Part shown: in pieces, positions 42,546 to 50,467 of the stretch
How positions within the stretch are numbered: the first letter of the stretch is position 1
Layout of the letters: every line of letters starts with the position of its first letter
Source of the DNA: VRUE01 sp963702175
Lineage (GTDB): Bacteria > Actinomycetota > Thermoleophilia > Solirubrobacterales > 70-9
Direction: 5' to 3'
NCBI GenBank assembly: GCA_963702175.1
Contig: OY969721.1
Location: forward strand, 1,426,001 to 1,490,000
DNA length: 64,000 nucleotides
Translations under genes and position numbers: made by a program
Notes under the pieces: generated by a model
Databases searched by the model: none
The model's input: only the letters and a program-made list of their open reading frames with translations
What the model was told of the DNA's origin: nothing

Positions 42546-42649
42546 GGCAAGAGATGGTATGCGAACGTTTCTATTTCGAAGCGAAGGCGCAACCCCGCCG
42601 CCCGCATGCGGTTTTCAAGCAGATCGAGGAGGGCGTCGATAAGGCAGGC

Positions 42650-43327
42650 ATGCGCAAGCTGACGATCGCGGCGGTCCTCGTGGCCACGCTCTGCTGCCTC
42701 GCGCCCGGGCCGGCGGGCGCCGGGCCGGCGAGCACGCGGGTCAGCTACGCGGCGGGCGAAATCGTCCCGATCCCGACCTCGATCCCCCACGAAGAAGGCG
42801 ACATGGTCGACCGGCGGATCGTCCCCAACCTGCGCTGGCTCGCGCAGCGCTTCCCGATCTACGTCACCGATGGCTACTCGGGCCCGCTCGGCGCCGACCA
42901 CGTCGGCTGTCGCGGTTGCCACGTCAAGCACTCCGATCACTACAACGGACTCGCGGTCGACATCGTGCCGCTGAACGCCACCAACCGCTGCGACGGCCCC
43001 TGGCGCGGCATCACCCGCCTCGCCGAATGGGCGGAGCCCCTGCAGAACCACCCCGCCGCCCCCTTCCGCTGGGTCGGCTACGACGGCGACGCCCATCACG
43101 GCTGTGGCCACCACCTCCACCTCTCCTGGGAACACGCCCCCGCCGCCCACTTCGAGCTCGCCGAATGGGTCTCGGTCTTCCCGGTCCGACTGCAGGACGT
43201 CGCGCCGCACCCGCGCGGCGGCACCAAGCCAGGGCAAGGGAATGCGAAGTCGAAGGCGCCCCCCCAAGCGCCGCCTGCGCCGCCGGGTGGGATCTCGACG
43301 GTCCAGTCGGGCGGCGTCTCTCCTTAA
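42650..43327 (+). CDS. Secreted M15/DD-peptidase-like protein
   Basis: 225 residues from ATG 42650 behind AAGGCAGGC. The signal peptide is residues 1-26 (LTIAAVLVATLCCLAPGPAG). The motif HYNGLAVDIVPL (HxxGxxxD) and a later HHLHLSW resemble the two zinc-ligand sites of M15/Hedgehog-type DD-peptidases. VGCRGCHVKH adds a Cys pair. The C-terminus is Pro/Ala/Lys rich. Peptidoglycan cleavage or binding is likely but the catalytic Glu/His arrangement was not confirmed. Confidence 0.7.
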   Translation: MRKLTIAAVLVATLCCLAPGPAGAGPASTRVSYAAGEIVPIPTSIPHEEGDMVDRRIVPNLRWLAQRFPIYVTDGYSGPLGADHVGCRGCHVKHSDHYNGLAVDIVPLNATNRCDGPWRGITRLAEWAEPLQNHPAAPFRWVGYDGDAHHGCGHHLHLSWEHAPAAHFELAEWVSVFPVRLQDVAPHPRGGTKPGQGNAKSKAPPQAPPAPPGGISTVQSGGVSP

Positions 43328-43402
43328 AGCGACCGATTCGTCGAGTAGCGCGGTAACCGCCGCCGCCCTTTCTGCGCAGGTACGTTTCCGCTGACGTCTT
43401 GA

Positions 43403-43448
43403 GTACGATCTCTATGTCATTTCAGGTACGATCTCCATAATGGAGATC
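43403..43448 (+). promoter_or_regulatory. Tandem repeats and start-codon palindrome of DUF4143 ATPase (2)
   Basis: GTACGATCTCTAT (from 43403) and GTACGATCTCCAT (from 43426) are direct repeats 23 bp apart, and TCAGGTACGATCTC matches the repeat core in front of the first DUF4143 gene. GATCTCCAT-A-ATGGAGATC (43430-43448) is a perfect 9-bp inverted repeat centred on the start codon. No separate ribosome-binding site is present, so the mRNA may be leaderless and autoregulated. Confidence 0.62.
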
Positions 43449-44684
43449 CGAGAGAGGGTCGTCGGAAAGCAAGTCGAGACGAGGCTGCGCACCCACGGAG
43501 CTGTCCTGCTGACCGGTCCCAAGGCGGTCGGCAAGACAACCACGGCCCGCGGCTTCGCAGCCTCGGAGGTGCGGCTCGATCAGGATCGCGCGTCGCTCGC
43601 GGCTGCCCAGACCGATCCTCGCCTCGTGCTCGACGGCGAGCACCCGCGACTGATCGACGAGTACCAGCTCGCCGAGGGCATGTGGAACGCGGTGCGCGGG
43701 CGCGTCGACGATCTCGGTGGCAAGGGCCTGTTCCTGCTGACGGGATCGGCGACCCCGGAGATCGACCAGGCCAGTCACACGGGCGCTCGCCGGATCGCCC
43801 CCGTCGCGATGCGGACGATGACGCTGCTCGAGCGCGGACTGTCCAACGGAGCCGTCTCCGTCGGCGCCCTTCTGAATGGCGAAGCCCCGCCGGCAGAGCA
43901 GCCCGGCCTCGATGTCTCCGGAGCGCTCGAGGCGATCGCGGTCGGGGGATGGCCCGACAACCTTGGCCTCTCGGCTCGCGACGCCCTCGAGGCCAACGTC
44001 GATTACATGGAGGTGATCGCCAACGTCGACGTCCGGCGGGTGGACGGCGTCAAGCGCGACCCGGACGGGATCCGGCGCCTGCTCGCCTCCTACGCCCGCA
44101 ACGTCTCGACCGACGCGAGCCTGCGCACCATCGGTCGCACCGCCGAGGAGCCACTCAGCGAAAGCACCCTGCACGACTACGTGCGAACGCTCGGGCGGCT
44201 GTACCTGATCGAGGATCAGCCGAGCTGGAAGCCCAGGCTGCGCTCACGGGTCCGCCTGGCCGCGACGCCCAAGCGGCATCTCGCCGACCCCTCGCTGGCG
44301 GTGGCGGCGCTCGGCGCCACCCCACAGCGGCTGCTCGGCCCCGAGATCGAGCTCGCCGGGCTCCTCTTCGAGTCGCAGGCGATCCACGACCTTCGCATCT
44401 ACGCCCAGCCGCACAGGGCGACCGTGCGCTTCTATCGCGACAACAAGGGCCTGGAGATAGACGCAATCGTCGAGGCTGTGGACGGCCGCTGGGCAGGGAT
44501 CGAGGTGAAGCTGGGGCACAACCGGGTCGAGGAAGGGGCCGCCAACCTGCTCGCCCTGCGCAGGAAGCTCTCCACCGAGACGAACGGCTCCTGCGGCGCC
44601 CTCCTCGTCGTCGTCGCCGACAGCCCCACCTACACCCGTCCCGACGGCGTGATCGTCACCTCGCTCGCCTCGCTGGGCCCCTAA
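43440..44684 (+). CDS. AAA_14/DUF4143 family ATPase (2)
   Basis: 414 residues from ATG 43440. Walker A is LTGPKAVGKTT, Walker B RLIDEYQLAEG, sensor LLTGSATPE. The DUF4143 C-terminal half contains GLLFESQAIHDLRIYAQPH and the PD-(D/E)XK-like GLEIDAIVEAVDGRWAGIEVK. It is only distantly similar to the copy at 34745 yet has related upstream repeats. These ATPases are proposed to be accessory or defence-like, without direct proof. It ends at a perfect 17-bp hairpin. Confidence 0.86.
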   Translation: MEIRERVVGKQVETRLRTHGAVLLTGPKAVGKTTTARGFAASEVRLDQDRASLAAAQTDPRLVLDGEHPRLIDEYQLAEGMWNAVRGRVDDLGGKGLFLLTGSATPEIDQASHTGARRIAPVAMRTMTLLERGLSNGAVSVGALLNGEAPPAEQPGLDVSGALEAIAVGGWPDNLGLSARDALEANVDYMEVIANVDVRRVDGVKRDPDGIRRLLASYARNVSTDASLRTIGRTAEEPLSESTLHDYVRTLGRLYLIEDQPSWKPRLRSRVRLAATPKRHLADPSLAVAALGATPQRLLGPEIELAGLLFESQAIHDLRIYAQPHRATVRFYRDNKGLEIDAIVEAVDGRWAGIEVKLGHNRVEEGAANLLALRRKLSTETNGSCGALLVVVADSPTYTRPDGVIVTSLASLGP

Positions 44685-44722
44685 AGCGGTCAGGCGCGGC
44701 TCTGCCGAAATAACAGCAAGGA

Positions 44723-44760
44723 GACATCCGGGGCCGCGATCGTTCGCGGCCCCGGATGTC
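44723..44760. terminator. Perfect 17-bp hairpin between convergent genes
   Basis: GACATCCGGGGCCGCGA (44723-44739) pairs perfectly with TCGCGGCCCCGGATGTC (44744-44760) around TCGT. It lies between the DUF4143 gene and the convergent secreted-protein gene and can terminate both. Confidence 0.82.
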
Positions 44761-44791
44761 GTCATGAGTGCTTGTGGTTATCGGCGCAGCC

Positions 44792-45952
44792 CTATGGAGC
44801 GCCCACGGCGATACCTCCCGTGAGGGTGCCATCTTCGTGGGATCCCCCGGCTCCGCCGCAGCCGAGGAAGCCGACTTCGGTCATCGTGAAAGCGATGCCT
44901 TCGCCGTCGACATCGGCCGCGACCGTGCGGTTCTGCCCTTCGCCGAGGTTTTCGTAGGCGACGGCACCGAGCTCCTGGCTGGGGAATTTGACGATGCATT
45001 TGCCGACGAACGCCGGGTCGAGTTCGATTTCGAGCGCGCTTCCGCCGCAGGCCAGATCGAGGCTGCCGGCGTAGGGACCGGCGCTGTCGACCTCGAGCAC
45101 ATGGTCGCAGCCGTTCGTCCTCACCGTGGTGGGGGCCCCACCCTCGGAGATGCATTTGCCGTATGTGGCCTCCAGCGGCAGCTCAGACGTAGCAGCCGCC
45201 AGCACCTGCTCGAAGCCGACCACCCCGCACTTGACCGCGTCTTCGAGTTCGGGGAAGTAGAACTCGAGCTGGTCACCCGAGTCCTGGCTGCCGATGGCCG
45301 GGAAGGGGTATTTTTCGGCTTCGAACTGCGGCTGTTCCCCGGCGAGAAAGACACCGCCGAAGCTGTCGGTGGCGTGGATGCCGGTCGGGCTGCCGGCTTC
45401 GTTATAGCCGACCATGTCCCATTTGCCGGTGAGCCAGGCTTTGTCGGCTTTACCACAACCCACAGGAGCTTCTGGGGTGTACTGGAGTTCAGCTCCGGCT
45501 TCGATTGCCAGCTTCGCTTTGTTGCCTTCGCCTACGTTGGTGTAGGTGGCGGCGAGGCCTGTGTGGGGGGCGATCGATATTGGGCAGCCACCCACCGTGA
45601 CTTTGACCGGGCCGCAACCGGGCGGGCCGATGTCGAAGGAGTTCTGCGTGCCGGGGCGGAGTTCGAGCTTGCAGCCGTTGGCTTTGTAGCCGCTGCACTG
45701 GCCGCTCCATTCGGAGCCCATGGCCGCCGAGCCGGCGGGCCCTTTCAGTTCGCCGAAGAGCAGGATCGGACAGGTGTAGGTTGCTTCCCTGCCGAAGAGG
45801 GTCAGTTTGTGCGAGCCCGTGAGGCTTTTGCCTACCAGGGTGGCGGGGTACTGATCCGCTTCGATTCCCCCGGTGGCCGATGCCCCGGCAGGAAATGCCA
45901 TCAGGGCCAGCGCCAAGACAGCGCCAAGCCCAAGTGTCCTTAGGTGTCTCAC
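44792..45952 (-). CDS. Secreted protein with an internal duplication
   Basis: 386 residues from GTG 45952 behind AAGGAGG. The signal peptide is residues 1-26 (LGAVLALALMAFPAGASA). The mature protein consists of two related halves. Each begins EADQYP/EAEKYP, continues with a cysteine-containing beta-rich core, and has a late ATYTNVGEGNKAKL/VAYENLGEGQNRTV segment. The halves have diverged strongly. I recognise it as a type multiplied in Solirubrobacterales but know no function. Its leader shares a distinctive architecture with that of the gene at 46041-50366. Confidence 0.72.
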   Translation of the reverse strand: MRHLRTLGLGAVLALALMAFPAGASATGGIEADQYPATLVGKSLTGSHKLTLFGREATYTCPILLFGELKGPAGSAAMGSEWSGQCSGYKANGCKLELRPGTQNSFDIGPPGCGPVKVTVGGCPISIAPHTGLAATYTNVGEGNKAKLAIEAGAELQYTPEAPVGCGKADKAWLTGKWDMVGYNEAGSPTGIHATDSFGGVFLAGEQPQFEAEKYPFPAIGSQDSGDQLEFYFPELEDAVKCGVVGFEQVLAAATSELPLEATYGKCISEGGAPTTVRTNGCDHVLEVDSAGPYAGSLDLACGGSALEIELDPAFVGKCIVKFPSQELGAVAYENLGEGQNRTVAADVDGEGIAFTMTEVGFLGCGGAGGSHEDGTLTGGIAVGAP

Positions 45953-45965
45953 TTCTACCTCCTTG

Positions 45966-46007
45966 CCCGATGAGAGAGCTCATCGGGGCTGACTGGTTTG
46001 ACTGGTT
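45966..46007 (-). promoter_or_regulatory. Leader element: tandem AACCAGTC motif plus hairpin before GTG 45952
   Basis: Reading the minus strand: AACCAGTCAAACCAGTCA (46007-45990), a 2-nt gap, a 9-bp hairpin CCCGATGAG/CTCATCGGG (45987-45966), 13 nt holding AAGGAGG, then GTG. The same order and spacing occur at 50424-50366. Confidence 0.68.
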
Positions 46008-46040
46008 TGTTCTGGTGGAGTCTTTTGGCTCAGCGAGCGC

Positions 46041-49000
46041 TTACTCGTACCGCTCACCCAGCGTCACGTATTCCCCACTCGCCCCAGACGATCCGACCGC
46101 GGTGCAGGCCGTCGTCGAGGCGCAGGAGACGCCGGCGAGCTGGGCGGTGGTTTTGCCTTCTGGGTTGGGCGAGGTCTGGGTCGACCATTCTTTGCCGTCC
46201 CAGGCCTGGACCAGGGTTTTGCCCGCTTCGTTGCCGACCGCGAGGCAGAAGGTCGCCGACTTGCAGGAGACGTCTTGCGGGATCGCTCCTTTCAGCCCGG
46301 TGCTCGTAAGCGTCCAGGCGGTTCCGTTCCAAGCGGCGGCGAAGGGTTTTTCACTGCCGGATGCGGTGTAGGTGCCTAGCGCCAGGCAGGCGCTGGTCGA
46401 GGAGCAAGAGACCTCCTGCAGTTCGCTCCCCGTCGCTCCGGCCGGAGAGGGCACCGAGAGGGTGCTCCATTTGGTTCCGTCCCAGCGTTCGGCGAGGGAC
46501 GTCCCTGTCGCGCCTTCGAGCTGGCCGCCGACCGAAACGCAGTGACTGGAAGAGGCGCAGGAGACGTCGTTGAGGGACGCCTGGTTTGCCGTCGCCGGCG
46601 TCTGCATCGACCAGGAGAAGCCGCTGAGGCGCTCGATCAGGGGCAGGGATTTGCCTCCTATGAGGTAGGAGCCGACCGCGGTGCAGGTGGTCGCGGCGGT
46701 GCAGGAGACGCCTTCGAGGGTTAGCCCCCAGCCACCTTCGGGGGTTTTCGGCGCCAGCTCAGAGCCTTCCCACCAGGAGCCGCCTTCGCCTTCCCAGACT
46801 TCGGCCAGGGGGCTTGTGCCGTTCTTTACGCCAACCGCCAGGCAGGCGCTGGCAGAGCCGCAGGAGACGGCGGTGGGGCGGCGATCGAGGGAGCCTTTGT
46901 GGAGGGTCCATTCTTTGCCGTTCCAGAACTCGGCCACTCCGCGGCCCTCGTAGTAGTCATAGCCGACCGCCAGGCAGGCGCTGGAGGTGGCGCAGGAGAC
47001 GGCGGCGAATTGGGCGTTGTCTTTGGCTTTGGGGTTGGGGGTGGTTTGGAGGGACCAGGTGGTGCCGTTCCAGCCCTCACCCAGCGTCACGTATTCCCCA
47101 CTCGCCCCAGACGATCCGACCGCGGTGCAGGCCGTCGTCGAGGCGCAGGAGACGCCGGCGAGCTGGGCGGTGGTTTTGCCTTCTGGGTTGGGCGAGGTCT
47201 GGGTCGACCATTCTTTGCCGTCCCAGGCCTGGACCAGGGTTTTGCCCGCTTCGTTGCCGACCGCGAGGCAGAAGGTCGCCGACTTGCAGGAGACGTTCTG
47301 CGGGATCGCTCCTTTCAGGCCGGTGCTCGTGAGCGTCCAGGTGCTGCCGTTCCAAGCGGCGGCGAAGGGTTTTTCACTGCCGGATGCGGTGTAGGTGCCT
47401 AGCGCCAGGCAGGCGCTGGTCGAGGAGCAGGAGACCTCCTGCAGTTCGCTCCCCGTCGCTCCGGCCGGAGAGGGCACCGAGAGTGTGCTCCATTTGGTTC
47501 CGTCCCAGCGTTCGGCGAGGGACGTCCCTGTCGCGCCTTCGAGCTGGCCGCCGACCGAGACGCAGTGGCTGGAAGAGGCGCAGGAGACGTCGCTCAGGGA
47601 CGCCTGGTTTGCCGTCGCCGGCGTCTGGATCGACCAGGAGAAGCCGCTGAGACGCTCGATCAGGGGCAGGGATTTGCCTCCTATGAGGTAGGAGCCGACC
47701 GCGGTGCAGGTGGTCGCGGCGGTGCAGGAGACGCCTTCGAGGGTGAGACTGGTGCCGCCTTCTGGGGTTTTCGGCGCCAGCTCAGAGCCTTCCCACCAGG
47801 AGCCGCCTTCGCCTTCCCAGACTTCGGCCAGGGGGCTTGTGCCGTTCTTTACGCCAACCGCCAGGCAGGCGCTGGCAGAGCCGCAGGAGACGGCGGTGGG
47901 GCGGCGATCGAGGGAGCCTTTGTGGAGGGTCCATTCTTTGCCGTTCCAGAACTCGGCCAGGCCCCTGCCCTCGTAGTAGTCATAGCCGACCGCAAGGCAG
48001 GCGCTGGAGGAGGCGCAGGAGACGCCGGCGAGGTGGGCGTTGTCCTGGGCTTTGGGGTTGGGGGTGGTTTGGAGGGACCAGGCGCCCCAGGTCGAGAACT
48101 CGACGTCCTCACCCGGGAAGGTCCCTTCAGCGTTGGTAGCGACCACCCGGAAGTGGTAAGTGCTCGCCGGTTTGAGGCCTTCGAGCGACTCGCTGACCGC
48201 GACCGGTTTGGTCCCCGAGCCGATCGATTTGGGCGAGAGCGGGACTTTTGTCCCGTATTCGGTGGTTGGGCCGTATTCGAACTGGTAGCTCGTTTCCAGG
48301 CCGACCGGGTTGACGCTGGCGTTCAGGGTGGCGGCTTCGGGGCTTATTTTGGTGGAGAAGCCGGTGACCGCTATCGGAGGGGTGGTGAAGGTTTCGTCTT
48401 TGCTCGCGGTCGTCGCTTCGGCGTTCGTGGCGACCACCCGGTAGTGGTAGGTGGTGCCGGGTTTCAGCCCTGAGATCGGCTCGCTGACTTTGACGTCGGA
48501 AGTACCCGAGCCGGCGAATTTGGGTGAGGCGGGCACTTTGGAGCCATAGGCTTCGGAAGTCCCGTATTCGAACTGGTAGGTGGTCGAGAAGCTCTTCGGG
48601 TTGACCTTGCCGTTGAGAGTGGCGGAGATCGCTTCCAGGTCGCTCGGCGATTCGGTGCTGGCCGTCGGTTTCCATTCCGGCGTGAACTGCTTGTCGGAGC
48701 CGTAGACCGGACCGTCGCTTGGCACCGCGACGAGGCGGAAGTGGTAGGTCGTGTCCGATTTGAGGCCGCTGATCGTCTGGGTCACCAGCCGTGGTTCTGT
48801 GCCTTCTGAACCCCCGGGGATGCTTGCCGGCGGCGTTTTCGAGCCGTATTCGGTGCTGGTGCCGTATTCGAACTGGTAGAAGGCGAAGCCACCGATGCCA
48901 TTGGGGTTGATCGTTCCGCGCAGCGTCGCTTTGCCTCCGAGCACGCTGGTGGCGTCTTCGGTTATCACCGTCGGCAGAGGCTTCGTCGTGAAGGCTTTGT

Positions 49001-50366
49001 CGGCCCCGGTTGCCGTGCCGAGCTCGTTCGTCGCGACGACGCGGTAATGGTAGGTGGTCTGCGGTTCGAGGCCTGTGATCAGCTCGCTCTTAGTCACCGT
49101 CCCTTCGTAGCCGGCGCTTTTGCTCGACAGCGGGATTTTGGAGCCGTAGGATTTGGTCAGGCCGTACTCGAAGTAGTAGCTCGTGTCTGTGCCTTCGGGG
49201 CTGATTTTGGCCTTGAGGAAGGCCTGTCTCGCATAAACGGGAGATGGATCCTCGGTGCTCGCCTTCGGCGGCGCGACGAGGAAGGGATTGGCCGAGTAGC
49301 CGAGGTTCCAGTATTCGTCTAGCCAGGTTTCGGGAGTCGGGAGGGCGTCGAAGTAGGTGTCCTTGTTGCAGTCGATCGGGACTTTGACCGGGTCGTAGTA
49401 GCCGGAGCCTTCGGGGCAGTATTTCTCCGAGTAGGAGCTGTTGGAGCTTTTGTCTTCGAGGCAGAGGATGTCGATGCCGTCGTTGCAGTGGCTCTGTTCG
49501 GTCGAGAAGGGGGCGGCGGGCCCGATGTCTTCTTCTTCGCCCTGGGTGGCGCCCAAGGCATGGAAGAGCTCGTGGATCGTCACGTGGTTTTCCCAGGCGA
49601 CTGGGTAGATCACCGCGGCGTTGGTGACATTGGCGTTGCTGTTGTCGAAGCGTTTCTTGTGGAGGTCGTCGATGTGATCGGAGAGACCGGCGACTGTGGG
49701 TTTTTCTTCGTTCGTGCTGTGGTCGAAGGCCAGGTACTTGACCGCGCTCGAGCCCGAGGGGGCACCCAGCGCTTTCTCGACCGCGGCTTCTACCGTCGGC
49801 TGGCTGTTGTTGGCGGTGGTGACGTTGTGGACGGCGATCTCGCCCCCCGAGCACTCGGTGAGCATGCGCACTATGCGGCTGCCGCCGCTCGAGAGCGAGG
49901 ACTGGTCTGAGATCTTCCAGTTCATCCGCTTGACGATGCTGCGGATCTGGGAGGTCGGGGTCGGGGTGCCGTCGGAGGAGCGGTGGGTGTAGACGATGAC
50001 GATGCGCTGGCCCGAGGTGCGGCAGTAGGTCGCCGATTCGGAGCCTGGGAGGGCGACGCCGGGGCCCGGTGCCGCGACCGGACCGGAGCTGCTGCTACGT
50101 CGTTTCGGCGGCCGGTAGTCGACATGGAGGAAGGAAGGCGGCTCGCCGGGGCGGCGGACTTCGTACTCGCCCTGGGAGGGAATGAAGCGATAGGTGGCCT
50201 CGCCCTGGCGCTTGAAGTTGCCGAGGCCGGGGAGTCTGCCGTCGTTGAAGACCGGTGCAGGGTCCGCAGCTGCGAGCGTAGCCGGAGAGGCAAGCAGTGA
50301 TACGGCGAGGCTCGCGACGGCAAGCGCCATCGCGAGCGGAATCCGGCGGATCGACTGGTTGATCAC
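46041..50366 (-). CDS. Giant secreted zinc-protease-like protein with four FN3-like repeats and two 7-bladed propeller units
   Basis: About 1441 residues from GTG 50366 (GGGAGG, 5-6 nt spacing). After a signal peptide (MALAVASLAVSLLASPATLA) comes a metalloprotease-like region with HELFHALGATQ (HEXXH). Four repeats follow, each with a QFEYGTSTEYGSK-type strand and GLKPGTTYHYRVVATN. The C-terminal half is 14 short blades of pattern VSCxSxxxCxAVG...W.G..W, seven per 341-residue unit. The two units are almost identical owing to a 1023-bp tandem duplication. Each blade carries two Cys that could pair. Role probably extracellular degradation or adhesion; the third zinc ligand was not confirmed. Confidence 0.8.
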   Translation of the reverse strand: MINQSIRRIPLAMALAVASLAVSLLASPATLAAADPAPVFNDGRLPGLGNFKRQGEATYRFIPSQGEYEVRRPGEPPSFLHVDYRPPKRRSSSSGPVAAPGPGVALPGSESATYCRTSGQRIVIVYTHRSSDGTPTPTSQIRSIVKRMNWKISDQSSLSSGGSRIVRMLTECSGGEIAVHNVTTANNSQPTVEAAVEKALGAPSGSSAVKYLAFDHSTNEEKPTVAGLSDHIDDLHKKRFDNSNANVTNAAVIYPVAWENHVTIHELFHALGATQGEEEDIGPAAPFSTEQSHCNDGIDILCLEDKSSNSSYSEKYCPEGSGYYDPVKVPIDCNKDTYFDALPTPETWLDEYWNLGYSANPFLVAPPKASTEDPSPVYARQAFLKAKISPEGTDTSYYFEYGLTKSYGSKIPLSSKSAGYEGTVTKSELITGLEPQTTYHYRVVATNELGTATGADKAFTTKPLPTVITEDATSVLGGKATLRGTINPNGIGGFAFYQFEYGTSTEYGSKTPPASIPGGSEGTEPRLVTQTISGLKSDTTYHFRLVAVPSDGPVYGSDKQFTPEWKPTASTESPSDLEAISATLNGKVNPKSFSTTYQFEYGTSEAYGSKVPASPKFAGSGTSDVKVSEPISGLKPGTTYHYRVVATNAEATTASKDETFTTPPIAVTGFSTKISPEAATLNASVNPVGLETSYQFEYGPTTEYGTKVPLSPKSIGSGTKPVAVSESLEGLKPASTYHFRVVATNAEGTFPGEDVEFSTWGAWSLQTTPNPKAQDNAHLAGVSCASSSACLAVGYDYYEGRGLAEFWNGKEWTLHKGSLDRRPTAVSCGSASACLAVGVKNGTSPLAEVWEGEGGSWWEGSELAPKTPEGGTSLTLEGVSCTAATTCTAVGSYLIGGKSLPLIERLSGFSWSIQTPATANQASLSDVSCASSSHCVSVGGQLEGATGTSLAERWDGTKWSTLSVPSPAGATGSELQEVSCSSTSACLALGTYTASGSEKPFAAAWNGSTWTLTSTGLKGAIPQNVSCKSATFCLAVGNEAGKTLVQAWDGKEWSTQTSPNPEGKTTAQLAGVSCASTTACTAVGSSGASGEYVTLGEGWNGTTWSLQTTPNPKAKDNAQFAAVSCATSSACLAVGYDYYEGRGVAEFWNGKEWTLHKGSLDRRPTAVSCGSASACLAVGVKNGTSPLAEVWEGEGGSWWEGSELAPKTPEGGWGLTLEGVSCTAATTCTAVGSYLIGGKSLPLIERLSGFSWSMQTPATANQASLNDVSCASSSHCVSVGGQLEGATGTSLAERWDGTKWSTLSVPSPAGATGSELQEVSCSSTSACLALGTYTASGSEKPFAAAWNGTAWTLTSTGLKGAIPQDVSCKSATFCLAVGNEAGKTLVQAWDGKEWSTQTSPNPEGKTTAQLAGVSCASTTACTAVGSSGASGEYVTLGERYE
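46053..48083. repeat. Tandem duplication, 1023-bp period, nearly identical
   Basis: Copy A (46053-47060) and copy B (47076-48083) align with a constant offset of 1023 bp, exactly 341 codons, with only scattered differences. The length equals one complete set of seven blades, so the duplication added a whole propeller in frame. Confidence 0.88.
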
Positions 50367-50379
50367 TTTTGCCTCCCTC

Positions 50380-50424
50380 GCCGAGGAGCCAGGGGCTCGC
50401 CGGCTATGACTGGTTTGACTGGTT
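50380..50424 (-). promoter_or_regulatory. Leader element: tandem AACCAGTC motif plus hairpin before GTG 50366
   Basis: Minus strand: AACCAGTCAAACCAGTCA (50424-50407), 2 nt, hairpin GCCGGCGAGCC/GGCTCCTCGGC with one mismatch (50404-50380), 13 nt holding GGGAGG, then GTG. The 18-nt motif is identical to that at 45990-46007. Confidence 0.68.
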
Positions 50425-50467
50425 CGGTGCTGGTTGCTGGTTTGCGCTTCTAGGGTCCTGTTGGTCG

